DNA from: Mangifera indica
Lineage: Eukaryota > Streptophyta > Magnoliopsida > Sapindales > Anacardiaceae
Reading direction: 5' to 3'
DNA: 64,000 bases
NCBI RefSeq assembly: GCF_011075055.1
Contig: NC_058138.1
Coordinates: 19,132,928-19,196,927 of the forward strand
The notes below the pieces were generated by a model. That model was not told where the DNA came from, did no database searches, and saw only the letters and a program-made list of their open reading frames with translations. Below are positions 22,633 through 35,384 of the stretch, in pieces (the first letter of the stretch is position 1; each line of letters begins with the position of its first letter). The translations under genes were made by a program, and so were the position numbers.

Positions 22633-24770
22633 TCACATCTTGGACCGGACTTTCTCTATGAGCTCTCTTCTCAGGATTTTCCCTGAAGTTGACTTGGGAA
22701 CGCTGTTAACGAATGTTACCCTTCGCAATCTTTTGAAAGGTGCAACCTATAACAGAGGAAACAAAACAATGAAAGAAAATTCACTTTCCATGCATAGTAT
22801 GCATAAGATTTTCACTTTCTTTGTGCCGTGTAAGAATACCTGATTAGCAATGAAATTCTTAACAGCTTCTTCAGTCAGCAGATCGTTGGGCGACCGAACA
22901 ACATAAGCAACTGGGACCTCACCAGCTTCAGCATCCGGAAATCTACAGAGGTCGAAATGCTTAATATTTTACTTAGAATGGAGAGATGAAGAAATTAGCT
23001 CATATTTTTAATATTACTTACGGAGTGACTACAGCATCTAATATCTTGGGGTGAGAAACAAGCAACGCTTCTAGCTCCGCTGGTGCAACCTAGTGTGAAT
23101 CAGTTCAACATATAAATAAAATGGAGAATGCATCAGCATGACAGTAATATTTAAATTTCAGGGAAATAGGTTACCTGAAAACCTTTGTACTTAATTAGTT
23201 CTTTAATTCTGTCGACAACATATAGCCGTCCATCCTCGTCAAAATATCCGATATCTCCTGTATGTAACCAACCCTTGTCATCTATGCTCAGCGCTGTGGC
23301 CTCTTCATTGTTGAAATAGCCTGAAATTATACTTGTCATTATTATCTACCAGCAAACACTATATTTCCTAATTCAATGAAATATTGAAATTACTGATTTT
23401 TCCTATGTGTTTTCTACCTTGCATGACATTGGGTCCTCGAACCCATATCTCCCCCTGTTGATTAGGAGGGAGAGGCTTTAGAGTTTTTACACTTACTATT
23501 TGGGATTCAATTCCTGCCGCAAGTGTTCCTGCTGAACCACTCCGTCGAATTCCTACATAAGGATTCTCCACTGAAACAATGCCACAAGTTTCAGTCATAC
23601 CATAGCCCTGAAACCACAATCGGTTAATCTTCAATCTGGCCAAAACTTTTTTGTTTACTGCATTAAATAAGTTACGATTTTAATTTTGATGTCGTAGGAT
23701 TTGAATTCATATTTCTCTTTACTACTCAAGTTATCCTTTAGGATCTTCACGCAATAAAGATGATTTACCTGAATAACCACAGCACGAGGAAAATTCCTAG
23801 CACATTCTTCGATCAATTCCTTTCCCAAAGGAGCAGCACCAGAGCCAATAAGCTTCAAAGACGAAAGGTCAAACTTCTTGACCAAACTCTGCTTAGCAAG
23901 TGCAAGCACAATAGGAGGCACGATCCACAAATCTGTCACTCTGTACTTCTCAACACTCCTTAAAACCATCTCAAAATCAAACTTCCTCATTGACACAAGA
24001 GTGTTGCCTCTCTTTAACTGTGTGTACAGAATTACTGCAAGCCCAAATACATGAAACATCGGCAGCACACAGAGATACACATTACCTTTTTCACCAGCCA
24101 GATTCTGGTCCATGTTTATCATCAAGGATGCCGCAATGAAATTTCCATGCGTCAAAATGACACCTTTGCTTGTACCCGTTGTACCTGAAGAGTACAACAA
24201 AGCAGCAATATCCGTCTGTTCAATGGAAACATCAAGAAATTCTGATGCACTCCCTGATAACTCAATCAATTCCTGAAAAGTAACAATCTTTGAATTCGAA
24301 GATAAGTTTTCTTTTGAACCCAGAATTACAGCCGGCAAGTTAAAAACTTTGACTTTGTCCCATAGTTCAGGCAGTGTAATAACAAGCTTTGGGTTGGAAT
24401 CCTTGACTTGCTTTGAAAGTTCATTTACAGTGTAAGCAGGATTGACAGTGGTTGCGATAGCACCTAAAGCAATAACACCAAGAAAGCAAATGGGAAAGTG
24501 TATTGAATTGGGAGAGTAAATCAAGACGACATCATGCTTATGGATACCGAGATGGTGAAAGCCATGAGAGACCTTGATCAAGATGGATTTGAACTGGGAA
24601 TAGGTTAAAGATTCACCAGAATCAGCTTCAATAAGGGCTAGTTTGGACTGACAGGAAGAAGAGTTTTGGAAAAGGAAATTAACCATGGAAAGATTGGGAT
24701 CCCTGGGGAGGACCAAACGTGGCCTTAAAGACCGGTATGTACCATCACGGCCATAACCAGATTTCTCCAT
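22633..24770 (-). CDS. 4CLL7: Peroxisomal 4-coumarate:CoA-ligase-like acyl-activating enzyme, copy 2
   Basis: Six exons, 5' to 3': 24770-23769, 23607-23418, 23320-23175, 23089-23022, 22942-22840, 22746-22633, with lengths 1002, 190, 146, 68, 103 and 114. These are identical to copy 1 and again give 540 residues, so the two genes are an intact tandem duplicate pair. The AMP-binding P-loop [19 protein letters not shown], the hinge [14 protein letters not shown] and the SGKILRREL lysine are all present. The C-terminus is SKM, a functional peroxisomal PTS1 in this clade. The start was chosen at MEKSGYG by alignment to copy 1; an in-frame ATG nine codons upstream (24797) would add a short extension. 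All introns are short (79-161 bases). The likely role is CoA activation of fatty-acid or jasmonate-precursor carboxylates; the exact substrate is unknown. Confidence 0.93.
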
Positions 24771-25672
24771 TGGATTAAAACCAGAATAAGAATTCAATTA
24801 CAGTATTGTTGGTCAAGACATTAGATGGTATCTCTTTTTGGAAGTGCAGAGACACTAAGACACAAACATGAATGGTAAATAATTAACTATCACATGACAT
24901 TGATGGGGATGTATATCAGATGGCATTGATGAGTCCGTAGATGATACGATACTTTCGGACGGCAATGGATTTGGCTGGAGAATTATGCATTGGAACGGTA
25001 TCTTAAATGCTTTGCATTGTAATCAACTGGAATAATTCTATATTTCTCAAATAAAAGTGAATATCCCTTTTTCATCAAACCTTTTCTTTTATATGACGTA
25101 AATAATATATATAATTTTATGTATTAATAATAATATATTATTTTATTTTTAATTTAAAATTATTTAATTATATTATAATATGTCATTATTTATATATAAA
25201 TTATACATATTATTTATGTATGCAATATTACCATTTATTATAAGGTATTAAAAATAAAAGAAAGTTTTCCCTTTTCATCTTAATTCCCATATGAAACTGT
25301 CATGTACCCAATGTTTCAGTGTTGATTCTTAAAAGGAACAATTTTTGAAGTACTTTTACAAAAACACCATCTACCCTCATTGGTAAAATTTTTTTATTCA
25401 AAATTTATCATATATATCATGATTAACTTTTAAAATAATAATCATGGAAAATTTTAAATTTAATAATAAAAGTGACCAATAACTATTACTTATCACTTAA
25501 ATTTATAAATTTTCATTTTAATCACGAAGGTGTTACATGTGAGGGTAATATGGTACCAGTATGAAAATGTTTTAACCTGACTCCTATGAGAAAATTTTGG
25601 TATATTTGTAAATTTCAGTAAATCTGAAGGAGATATTTGTAATTCAGTCAGCTACGGCTTGCTAACGAATGC
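24771..25672. other. Divergent intergenic region between 4CL-like copy 2 and glyoxalase I
   Basis: This roughly 0.9-kb region must serve both divergent promoters. It contains an AT-rich, partly palindromic stretch (about 25100-25235) that looks like a decayed family 2 MITE. No gene. Confidence 0.4.
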
Positions 25673-25681
25673 ATTTAAATA
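25673..25681 (+). promoter_or_regulatory. TATA-like element of glyoxalase I
   Basis: ATTTAAATA lies only about 14-22 bases upstream of the first in-frame ATG (25695). A start about 30 bases downstream would fall inside or after that ATG, which bears on which start codon is used. Confidence 0.4.
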
Positions 25682-25694
25682 ACTCCAAAGCACG

Positions 25695-28600
25695 ATGAAG
25701 AGCAGAACCAATTGGGCTCTCTCTCTGGTAAGTTAATTTCCAGGTTTTGTTATTTAACGCAATTCACATAAGCTCAGTCTCAGCTAAATCAAATTACATG
25801 GCTTCATTTTCAATCACTTCCATTATCACCTTATCTCGCCTTTCTCTCTTTCGATTCACCACATCCACTCCTCCACTATCTTCTTCAAATCAACTCTTTT
25901 ACTCCATAAAACCTAAGGTTTTTTAACGGTCAAAGTCATTTCATTTTCACTCACTTTTATAATATTCTCATTTCTATTTATTTATTCACTCGTTGCAGGA
26001 TCCAACTCGATTTCGTTTGTTCTCAATGGCATCGGAGCCCAAAGAATCGCCTGCTAACAACCCTGGTCTTCAAGCCAGACCGGATGAGGCCACCAAAGGA
26101 TACATCATGCAACAAACCGTAAGCTTAATCATTACATACTATTATTTTTATTTTATTTTATTTTCTGTTTTTGCTTAGTCTATTTTTCCTTTTTTTTGTC
26201 TATTTTTTGGTGATTGCAGATGTTTCGAATTAAGGACCCCAAAGTCAGTCTTGATTTCTATTCTCGCGTGCTGGGGATGTCGTAAGTATTGTGTTGTGGA
26301 TTCTTATTTGATCATATTGTAACTTTTAAAATGTTTTCTGAATCTAATCAACTCTTTTGATTGCTCGTTCAGAGTTTATTTGAGGGAAATTTATTTGTTA
26401 TTCTCATACTAGAAAACTAGGTTGCAATTCCTTTGGTTTCCAATAAAGTTTTTTATTTTTCAATTTTTTGAACCGAAGATTAATGATGCGTCCTGGGCAT
26501 TTCAGGCTACTTAAGAGGCTGGATTTCCCTGAAATGAAGTTTAGCCTCTACTTTTTGGGCTATGAGGTAAGATAAGCAACATCAGAGCAGTGAGGAGCAG
26601 CAGACTTCTACTGTTTTTTAAGTCATCTGTAATTCTGTGTTTTGCGCAAAATCTGGTGAATATCATATCATGAATGGTTCTGTGGTTAGGGTACCGAGCT
26701 CATTTTGTAAAAGAATTTCACTACCGATAGTCTTAAAATGATACTTTGCCACAATTTCAACTGCTCAGAAATTGTAAAGATACATTATGATTCATACCTA
26801 TAAAAGGTTCTTGGTGTTGAATCTTCTTTACAACGTGCCATGAGGCATTTACAAGAATAATTTTGGTGAATGTGAAGACATTTGTCGTAAAATTTCTTCA
26901 TTGGTTGGTGTAGAATACTGTATCAGCTCCAAGTGACCCAGTTGAAAGAACTGTTTGGACCTTTGGGAGACCAGCTACAATTGAGCTAACGCAGTAAGGG
27001 TTATAGATTTTTCTCAGCAAAATTATCATTCTTTAGACTGTGTTTACTAAAATTATCTAATCTTTTATAACTTTCACAGCAATTGGGGAACTGAAAGTGA
27101 TCCGGAATTCAAAGGTTATCATAATGGAAATTCAGAACCTCGTGGCTTTGGTATGTAATGTATATCATTTGGTTGAGATAATTGTTTCTTCTTTTTTTCT
27201 GAACAAATATAATGACATATAAAATTTTCTTTTTTCCGCCTGTTGGTGGTGAAAGTATGTTAGGACAGTCTGCACTGTTAACTTTGTGTGCTAGTATATT
27301 GAATTTATGCCACATTAATTGATCTGATTGATAAATCCATATTTAACCCTTCTGACAATGCCTTTATGTTTACCGTCTTAAGAATATGAACCACATTATA
27401 AAATTAGCTGCTGCCCCTTGGAGAAAATTTTCTAATGATATTATATGAAGGAAGACATATATAATAGTCCTTTGCCTAAATGGTACGTGGTTTTGAGGAT
27501 CCATTTACTGTTGGTTTAATGCAGTTTTATGTGGATGGAAACTCACTACCATTTATTTCCTCTGGTGACTGAAGCAGAGGATCAGTAGTCAGTACAGGAA
27601 TTACATGCTTATACTTTTCTTTTTCTTTCTTTAAATTTCTGTAGGCCATTGTATTTATCAGCCAATGCCTATCAGATTGTTTGTTTTCCCATCAATGTGC
27701 ACTCATCATGTTTTCTCCTTAAAATATTGGTTGGACATCTAATAGAGTTGAATAAAAAATTAGTAACTTGTTGTCTTTTGGTTTCCAGGGCACATTGGTA
27801 TCACTGTTGATGACACATACAAGGCTTGCGAGAGGTTTGAAAGTCTTGGAGTGGAGTTTGTAAAGAAACCCGATGATGGTAAGACATTTCTTTTACCAGG
27901 CATAATAATATGCTCACTTGATGAGCAGTGGCATGTTATTCAGAACTTGTTTAATTGGGAGATAAATCATGACTTACTTTTCTGAGAATTGATCTCGTTT
28001 TATTCACTGATCATCAATATCCATTTTAAATTTTCCAAATGGTTTGCTCTCTAAGTTGCTGTTTAGCCAAAAAAATTCTATGGCTGTTTAATATATTATA
28101 TGCCTGTGTTTGCTAAAACCAGGATGAGCCTCTATGGTATGTGTATTGAGGAGAAGGTAGTAGACAGGAGGATACATACTAAAATGTAAAAGCATAACAA
28201 AAATTAGGATGGATGGAAATCTGTATTTTTTACTGTTTGCTATTCACTAAAAGGTCAGCCTGCATGTTTGCATCTTTTGGTATATGTAAAAATGCAAAGA
28301 AGCTTTTAATATAGTATGTTCTTTTTTGTGGTTACAAACCAACCGTTATAGCCATAAATAAACCTTTTTGCTTTCATACATAACATAGAACCGCTCTCAA
28401 AGAATATGTTTAAGCTAGGATAGAAGATTTTTCTCTTTTACCCACTGCTTATAGCATCTCCTTTTGCATTCAATTTGCCATTATGCAATTAATTGAATTC
28501 ATTAGGCCAATATAGTTTATATGTTAGATCCTTGAGGAGTATATTGTTTTTTCCTAAATTAGATATTTTTTATATTGGATATTATTTTTGATGGAATAAT

Positions 28601-29945
28601 TTGTTCCAAACTCTTCTAAAAAAATTATGAGTTTATTTAAGCCACTAGGACCTAGGATACCCTTGCTGTTTCATATTCACAATAGCATGAACAAGGTTGG
28701 GATAAAATTTTGTTAAGTGTAATGTGCCATTTTATGTAAATATCACTAATGGAGCATGTTGCTTCTGTAACACATAAATCTGGATATTATAGTGCTAAAT
28801 TTGAAGCATCGTTATAACCAAATGAAAATAGAGCCTTTGTGCTGCTTTTGAGTAGTGGCTGTTACATTTTTGGAGTCGTTGCTTAGCCAACGCTGTGAGA
28901 GATATCAAATTTGTTGACGGCATCCTGATAGCAACCTGCATAGATTACTCAAGAACTTTCCAACATCCACAAACAAACCAACAACAATTTCAAATGTAAT
29001 TGAATTGTAAATGTAAAGATTGTAGATGAAATTGATTGAATGCCAACTGAACTTGTATTGACTTTACTTTATATGTACGGTTCTGATTACATAGAGCAGC
29101 TACATTCCTGGCCTGGTATCCAAGAGACCAGGTTCTGTCCCCAAAAGTTTCCCACTATTTTTCCTACTTCCTTCCTTCACCGTACTCTTGATATATTTTC
29201 TCTTTTCTAACTACCTGCCCATTTCTTGTCATGTGTTTAGTGGTGTTCATTCTCTTGTGGTGCCATTTGTCCTCTCAATTCTTGCTCCTGCAGGTGACAA
29301 AAACAGCCTAACACATCCACACTCCTCCGTTATCCATCATATTTGTGCATATGTATTTGTGTCTGTGCATAACCTGTATGTATTTCTAAGAGTTTTTTCC
29401 CTTGCCTGATTCTGTAGTTGTCTCTGCATTAGTGAATTAGCTGAAGTCAGCAGTAGGGGACTGATTTCTTTGTTTACAATGACTTTATGATACTTGACGG
29501 GATCTCAAGTTTTGGTGGAGGGAGGCATAGAGGGGTTTTATATCTTTAAAGAGTACACTGTTCTAATACAAACCAAACCGATCAGTAAGAAGATCCTTAC
29601 TACAAATTCAATCAAACTGATATTAAAACAAGACTAACATAATTGTTTTGCTTTTCTCTAAATTCATGGTATGTCCAAAATTCTAATCATTTATGCCACA
29701 AGGTTATCTCGATCAGGTACCCAGGAATCAGCATATCATTTTTTTAGGTTTCATGATGCAAAGTACATATAAAGATGTATGTTTAATTGTGGGAAAGAAT
29801 CCCTTAAAATCAGCTGTTTGCTTAATATGCCAATCCATTTGCAGGAAAAATGAAGGGCCTAGCATTCATTAAAGATCCTGATGGCTATTGGATTGAAATC
29901 TTTGACCTCAAAAATATTGGAAAAATAACTAGCAGTGCTGCTTGA
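25695..29945 (+). CDS. GLX1: Lactoylglutathione lyase (glyoxalase I), zinc-type
   Basis: Eight coding exons: 25695-25727, 25999-26118, 26220-26281, 26506-26566, 26914-26993, 27080-27150, 27789-27878, 29845-29945. From the internal ATG at 26026 the product is 185 residues, the standard size of the Arabidopsis At1g08110-type enzyme. It isomerises the hemithioacetal of methylglyoxal and glutathione to S-lactoylglutathione. The metal ligands fit the known pattern: Gln in YIMQQT (residue 30), Glu in IELTHN (96), His in GFGHIGI (124) and Glu in GYWIEIFD (170). The loop present in zinc-dependent enzymes is retained. The first exon and the start of exon 2 are open in the same frame and would add 20 residues, basic and without acids in the first 11, giving a 205-residue form with possible organelle targeting. 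Intron 7 is about 2 kb. High confidence in identity; the upstream start is an inference. Confidence 0.94.
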
Positions 29946-30403
29946 TATGGTGTGGGCCAAAGTTGAGGTAAAATTTGTTTTTCCTCCCTTCTTTTTCCTA
30001 ATGTCGATTCTAAATGTCACCTCTGAAATTGATAGGGTCACCTTACCATTTTTTGGAATGCTTTATCAGTTTCTGAGAGCCTCTACTTTCCCTGTATGGT
30101 TTGACTTGGTGTTATGGTGCATTTTCACTGTGCATCATTCATGCAGACATGGTACATTTGGTAGTTGTTATATCTTTAATTTACTGATTTTGATTGGATG
30201 CAGGTAAGCTAGGATGGCATTCATTGGGCTTCACGAAATTTGCAATTTAATTTGGATTTCTTTAAAGAGATGGCATTGTGTATTCGTGCTTTGGTGTGAC
30301 CTCCATTACTTTCCAGAGTTAAACTTTCTACCCAGTAATAAAAGTTTGGTTGAAGCTGCTGTCCAGTGTCTCTCTCTTTTATTGTCATTGGAGGATGTTA
30401 AGA
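29946..30403 (+). other. Glyoxalase I 3'UTR, possibly with an intron
   Basis: AATAAA at 30337-30342 is a plausible polyadenylation signal. A GTAAAA donor near 29968 and a GGATGCAG acceptor near 30204 suggest the 3'UTR may be spliced. Short frames here are not called. Confidence 0.4.
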
Positions 30404-31469
30404 AGTGATACGATTTTACATATTCAAGCTCAGGACCTGTCTGTATTCTGCTTTTGATATTTACAGCAGACTAAACATACCTTTTTCATAAAATATTTGC
30501 ACCATATGAAGGGCAGGAGGAGAATTCATGGAGGCGTGTTCATATGTTATTAAAGACGAGAGTTTGATGAATTTAAGTAAGAAATAATACAACATGAATT
30601 CACTGCAGTTGAACAATACCAATTTACCACCTATTTATTTGTGGTTTTCTGGAAAATTTTTGTAACAAATGAGGTAATGTCAATTGATATATGCCCTTGG
30701 ATCAACTTCGACATGACCATTGCTTGTTGATCCAAGGGCTTCAATAGGGTCTTAACTGTGGATTATTTGTCTTATCACAATGTCATTATCATTAAATTAT
30801 GCTATTATGCCTTAAATATCAAACAAAGCTACCTAATTTAAGAGTGCAAAAATTCTAAATAAAGGTTAGCTTTCTTTTTAAAATTTGAGCAAATCCCTCC
30901 ACATCATTTTTCAAAATTTTCTTGTTAGGCTAAACTTTCCTTGACTTTGTCATTCTTTTTCTTTTTGGTAATAGTATATAAAATAAAAAATGAAGGGAAT
31001 CAATGGAAAACTAATTAATACACTCCAATGTGAAGGTAGATTTTTGGTGCTGAAAGTTGAAAGTAAGCTACGTGGAAGAAGTACTGAAAAAAACAATGAA
31101 TGGTGAAGCCCTTCAAACCCAGCTTCATATTTGCTCAGCCGAATCATGGGTAAGCACTTGATCAAATATCCATACTTTTCTTCAAAAACTTTTCACACTA
31201 TAAAGACAAACATATAATAGTAAAATATAATATAAGCATGTTGCAGCAGACAACAGCAATCTTCATTATTCATGTTCCCACACCTTTCAATCACGTGCAC
31301 AGTCATTAGTCCATTTAATTATTGTGAAGAAGATTGCTCTAAATTTCTTAAATAAAAGCCCGAATAAGGCTTGAATAAGTATTAAGAAAGTGTACACATT
31401 AGCTCCCTTGTTAAAAAAAAAAAACAGATCCTTGAGAACTCCTCTGGATGCTCAACAAAATTTTATTAT
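30404..31469. other. Intergenic, no gene seen
   Basis: Ordinary AT-rich sequence. A short inverted pair CCCTTGGATCAAC / GTTGATCCAAGGG (about 30694-30740) could form a small hairpin. Nothing else was supported. Confidence 0.4.
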
Positions 31470-31478
31470 GTTTGAAAC

Positions 31479-31806
31479 AGCCAAACGACTATTTCCCACT
31501 GGGTTTTGAAATTATTTTTTTATTTGTAATATTAAAAAATATAAATTTTATTAAATTTTTTTCTACATTTTAATAATCAATAACTTTATCTTCGTTTAAA
31601 ATTTTTTAAGTTTAAAAAATAATATTTTTTCTCTTAAAACTTATGATGTATATTCTTATCCTCTTTAACGACTGATGATGAGATTTTAGATTTTTAAATA
31701 AAAAATTTTAACAAAAAATAACCCATAAATAAGACTTAGCTTCTTAACTTTATAAATATGTATTTATTTTGTTATTAAAATTGGGGTGGGAAATAGCCCC
31801 TTGGCC
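31479..31806. mobile_element. Mutator-like MITE, family 1, short copy (328 bp)
   Basis: Starts AGCCAAACGACTATTTCCCA (first G changed to A) and ends GGGTGGGAAATAGCCCCTTGGCC. Flanks GTTTGAAAC (31470-31478) and GTTTAAAAC (31807-31815) match at 8 of 9 positions, an aged target duplication. The GC-rich core of the larger copies has been lost. Confidence 0.72.
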
Positions 31807-31815
31807 GTTTAAAAC

Positions 31816-33865
31816 TTGTTAAATTTTCCGAGTGCTGACAACAGTTCACATTTTAAATATTTTTGCGCAAAAGTTATTCAAATTTTTTAATATTTTATAA
31901 AAATTATATCAGATTGTCAGTGGGAGGGTTCTACAGCTTTTGACCTTTACACTTCACTAGAAAAGACATTCCTAGAAGAGCTTTTCCCCCCCTATTATTT
32001 AATCAACCCCCACAAAAAATATAAATAAAAAAAGTTATTAAACAAAAATTATATATTGTTGGCACTCCAATTATTCTATTCTAAATTTCATATGACATAC
32101 AGATTGCAAAATTTTATTCACTTATTTTATTTTATATGAATTTTCATTTAAAATGATAATAAATAAAATTATTTGAATAGAAAAGAGGAGATGCAATGCA
32201 AGGCTGGACTGGACCCGTGTAACAGAGGCTCACCATGTCTGACAGAGATCTTCTGATAGTGATAATGTAATTTTGGAGTCCCTTGGACGCCTTCCCAATG
32301 GGGATTTCCTGACCCTTTTGATCTTGAAATGACCTTCTACTTCTTATTTCTTCTTTTATTTTTTCTTTTGTCAGTCCCCTGAAACTTTCCCAACTCTTGA
32401 TGTTAGGAGAAAGCTTTTGCAATAATTTCGTGTTTTATATCTTATATTTTTGAACTCTTGCTTACATGAAAGTGTTCTACTCTTAGCTTTTAAATTTTAT
32501 TCATAAAACTACGTTGGAAAAATTTGGTGGTTTCATTCATCATGATTCCATGCATGCTGATGTATGTTGACAATGTGTTTTCAACTTTTCATGATATTGT
32601 TTATTGGTATAATTTAAAATTAACCCACATTGCAGTCTCTAGGTTATCGCCCATTAAATATTGAGCACAGCCAAAAAGATTGACCTTATGATGAACGCAC
32701 ACACAGTCTCTCTCTCTCTCTCTCTCTCTATTGTACAAATGGTGTTTAGGAAGTCTGAGATTAAGGGAGTAGAAACAATTTCAACTTAGTTAAGTGATTT
32801 TCAGTTCAGCTCATAATCGCTGCTAGTATCAAAATTCGTTTTATTAGTAATTCTTTTTTTTTTTTTTATAATTCTTATTCTATATTAATGTTTACATTTT
32901 TCGGTGTTATCATTCATTAATTCAAACAAATCAACGACGAATTAACCATTCTAAATTTAAGTCAAATTAACTTTAAGTTAAAACTCAAATTAACTTTCAC
33001 TTAAGTTTGATTTAACCTAAATCCATTATTAATTGGGATTCTTATTATAAATTATTGATCCTTTTGAAAGGTTGTGCCTCCACAAAATTCCAAAAATATT
33101 CAACATCATCCTTATCTTTAAAAATTTCTGTTTTCCGATTTTCTACCTTGAATCTCTGACTTGTTCGTCACATATTTTACATATTGAAATTAAACAAATA
33201 AATGATTCTTGGCCGTGTAATATTCCTGGCTACAATTGCACTCACCCATCCCTCCAAATGCTAACCCTACTCCTTTATTAATTAATTTGCAATACAAGAA
33301 CATATATTTAATGGACTCGTAATGTAACTGGTCCTTCAAAATCTAGGTTGACTGCGAAAACCCACTCTCCATTTTAGTCATTTCATTTGATTTATAGGGT
33401 TTGAATTGCCTTTTAATTCCTCAAGATAATGAATTAATACCCAGTTAATCAGAGAAGAATAGCCTTCTAATAATAAGAAGAAGAAGAAGAATCGACAGTG
33501 CATGGTTTTTCTAATAATTTTGTTCTTGAATGGAGTTAAGTACATGATCTCTAGTCTAGTTTTCATCAACATTTAACATCAGATTGGGATTGCAGTGATA
33601 CAGAGAGAGAAGGAAAGACCGTACAAACAAAACATCATCACACCTTCTGCTCCCAAAATGAAATGTGCACAAAATAAAAAGAAGCTTTACCATGTACCGT
33701 CAAAGGAATTCAGATATGATTCAATTCAATTCTTCATAAAAACACGACCCCCCAGAAACTGAAACTACGTCTTTTCATTCATCTCATTTCACCATCACCA
33801 TACCCAGACCTCCCTCACCTTACCCCATCAAATCTTTTTTTCTGATTTTACTTGCACTCACTCCA
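31816..33865. other. Gene-free region downstream of the MYB gene
   Basis: AT-rich. A (CT)n microsatellite lies at about 32706-32729 and a poly(T) run near 32848. The final 300-400 bases are the probable MYB 3'UTR. A 92-codon minus-strand frame at 32144-32422 has no recognised relatives and is not called. Confidence 0.4.
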
Positions 33866-35111
33866 TCAGAAGTTGTAATAGTGTTGCATCATCACCTTCT
33901 CTTGGATTTTAATGTTTTCTTCACCACTACTACTGAACAAGTTGAAGTTATAATTGTTGCTGTTAATCAGTTGCTTAACATCTTCAAGACTATAGTTTGA
34001 TGGGGATGGGATTTCTCCAAAATACCCAATTGGTTTCTCAGCCGCCGCCCATTGGTGGATGTTGTTATTGTTGTCACCATAATTACTAAGCATGAATTTG
34101 TGGTTGTTTTCTTCAAACCCCCCATTAGAGAGATAACCCTGAAAGCTCATAGGATCTTCTTGTTTGATCTCTCTCCCATGGCTGATCTGACCGCAACTTC
34201 CATCGGAAGAACTGCAACTGGTTTCACTTCCAAACACAAGGAAATTTTCTTTCATTGGATAGAACTGAGTGGAATTAACCACGCCTTCTTGGATATTAAA
34301 CTGTGTGGCTAAAGAAGTGGTCGTGTTGGTGTTGTTGAAGAGATGTGATGGAATGGTGGATGAGATTGATTCAAAGGAATCAAAACAGGAGAATGACTTA
34401 GTTGGGGTATAATAATAAGAACACGAGTCATTAAGTGATGATAGTAAAGACTGAGATGATGGCAATGATAAGGTTTGATGACGAGAAGATGGGAATGTTT
34501 GTGGTTTTTTTTGCGAGGCAGGAGTGTTCATGGCGATAAGCTTCTTCTTCAGCTTGGTGTTCCAGTGGTTCTTGATATCATTGTCAGTTCTTCCTGGTAG
34601 CTGAGCAGCTATTATTGACCATCTGTGTGCAATTGTATGTGTTTAGTAAAAAAGTTCCTTAACTAAGGAAAAAAGACTATATGCTGTCATCAAGATTGCC
34701 TAAAAATTGTCTAAAAACATGATTGCCTAAAAATAGCAGATTCTTGGTATAATGCTACTAGTTTAGTAAAAAATTTACACCAATAAACCCTAAGCATTTC
34801 TACTTTTTCTCTTCTGGCGAGTTTCTTCTTTTAGATGGATAATATTTACTAAATATATGCCTTTTACTTTTATCAAAGAATTTATACTTTAAGGTAAAAA
34901 TGATGTCCATAAAAGTTTGGGTACTTAAACAATTGAATACCTGCTCCCAATGCTGGCAAAGAGGCTGTAGATGATCCTATCTTCTTCATCAGTGAATTCG
35001 CCATGTTTAATATTAGGCCTGAGATAGTTGAGCCATCTGAGTCTGCAACTCTTCCCACATCTTTTTAGACCTAATGGATCAACAAAGCAAAATAACCATT
35101 CAGAAACAACC

Positions 35112-35142
<31 letters not shown>

Positions 35143-35345
35143 TTACACTGATTATTTTGGTATGTTTTTGAGCGAAGATTCATATCAGTTTGACAGTATT
35201 ATAACTTACCAGCTTTCTGTGGAAGAGCAATCCAATTCCCACCAGTACCGTATTTTTCTATGTAATCCTTCAGCTTCGTGTCTTCTTCTGGTGACCAAGG
35301 CCCCTTCTTCACATTTGCTTTGTCACAACAAGGAGCCCTACCCAT
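33866..35345 (-). CDS. R2R3-MYB transcription factor, subgroup 14 (MYB36/RAX/MYB87-like)
   Basis: Three exons, 5' to 3': 35345-35210 (136 nt), 35070-34941 (130 nt), 34622-33866. This is the classic R2R3-MYB gene structure and gives 340 residues. It starts [10 protein letters not shown]2 (about residues 14-61) and R3 (67-112) carry the regular tryptophans, with Ile in place of the first R3 Trp position as is normal, and end [15 protein letters not shown]. The motif for binding R/B-like bHLH partners in R3 is absent. The long tail is Ser/Asn/Gln-rich and ends YYNF. R2 identity to the subgroup that controls axillary meristem formation (RAX) and Casparian-strip differentiation (MYB36) is strong, but which of these functions applies cannot be decided. 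A GA microsatellite abuts the start codon. Confidence 0.92.
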
Positions 35346-35348
35346 CTC

Positions 35349-35384
<36 letters not shown>
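35346..35384. repeat. (CT/GA)n microsatellite in the MYB 5'UTR
   Basis: About 19 CT dinucleotides on the plus strand, with one GC interruption, directly abutting the MYB start codon; the transcript reads GAGAGA up to ATG. A second GA tract lies in intron 1 (about 35117-35141). GA tracts in 5' leaders are bound by BBR/BPC factors in plants, so regulatory use is possible. Confidence 0.85.
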
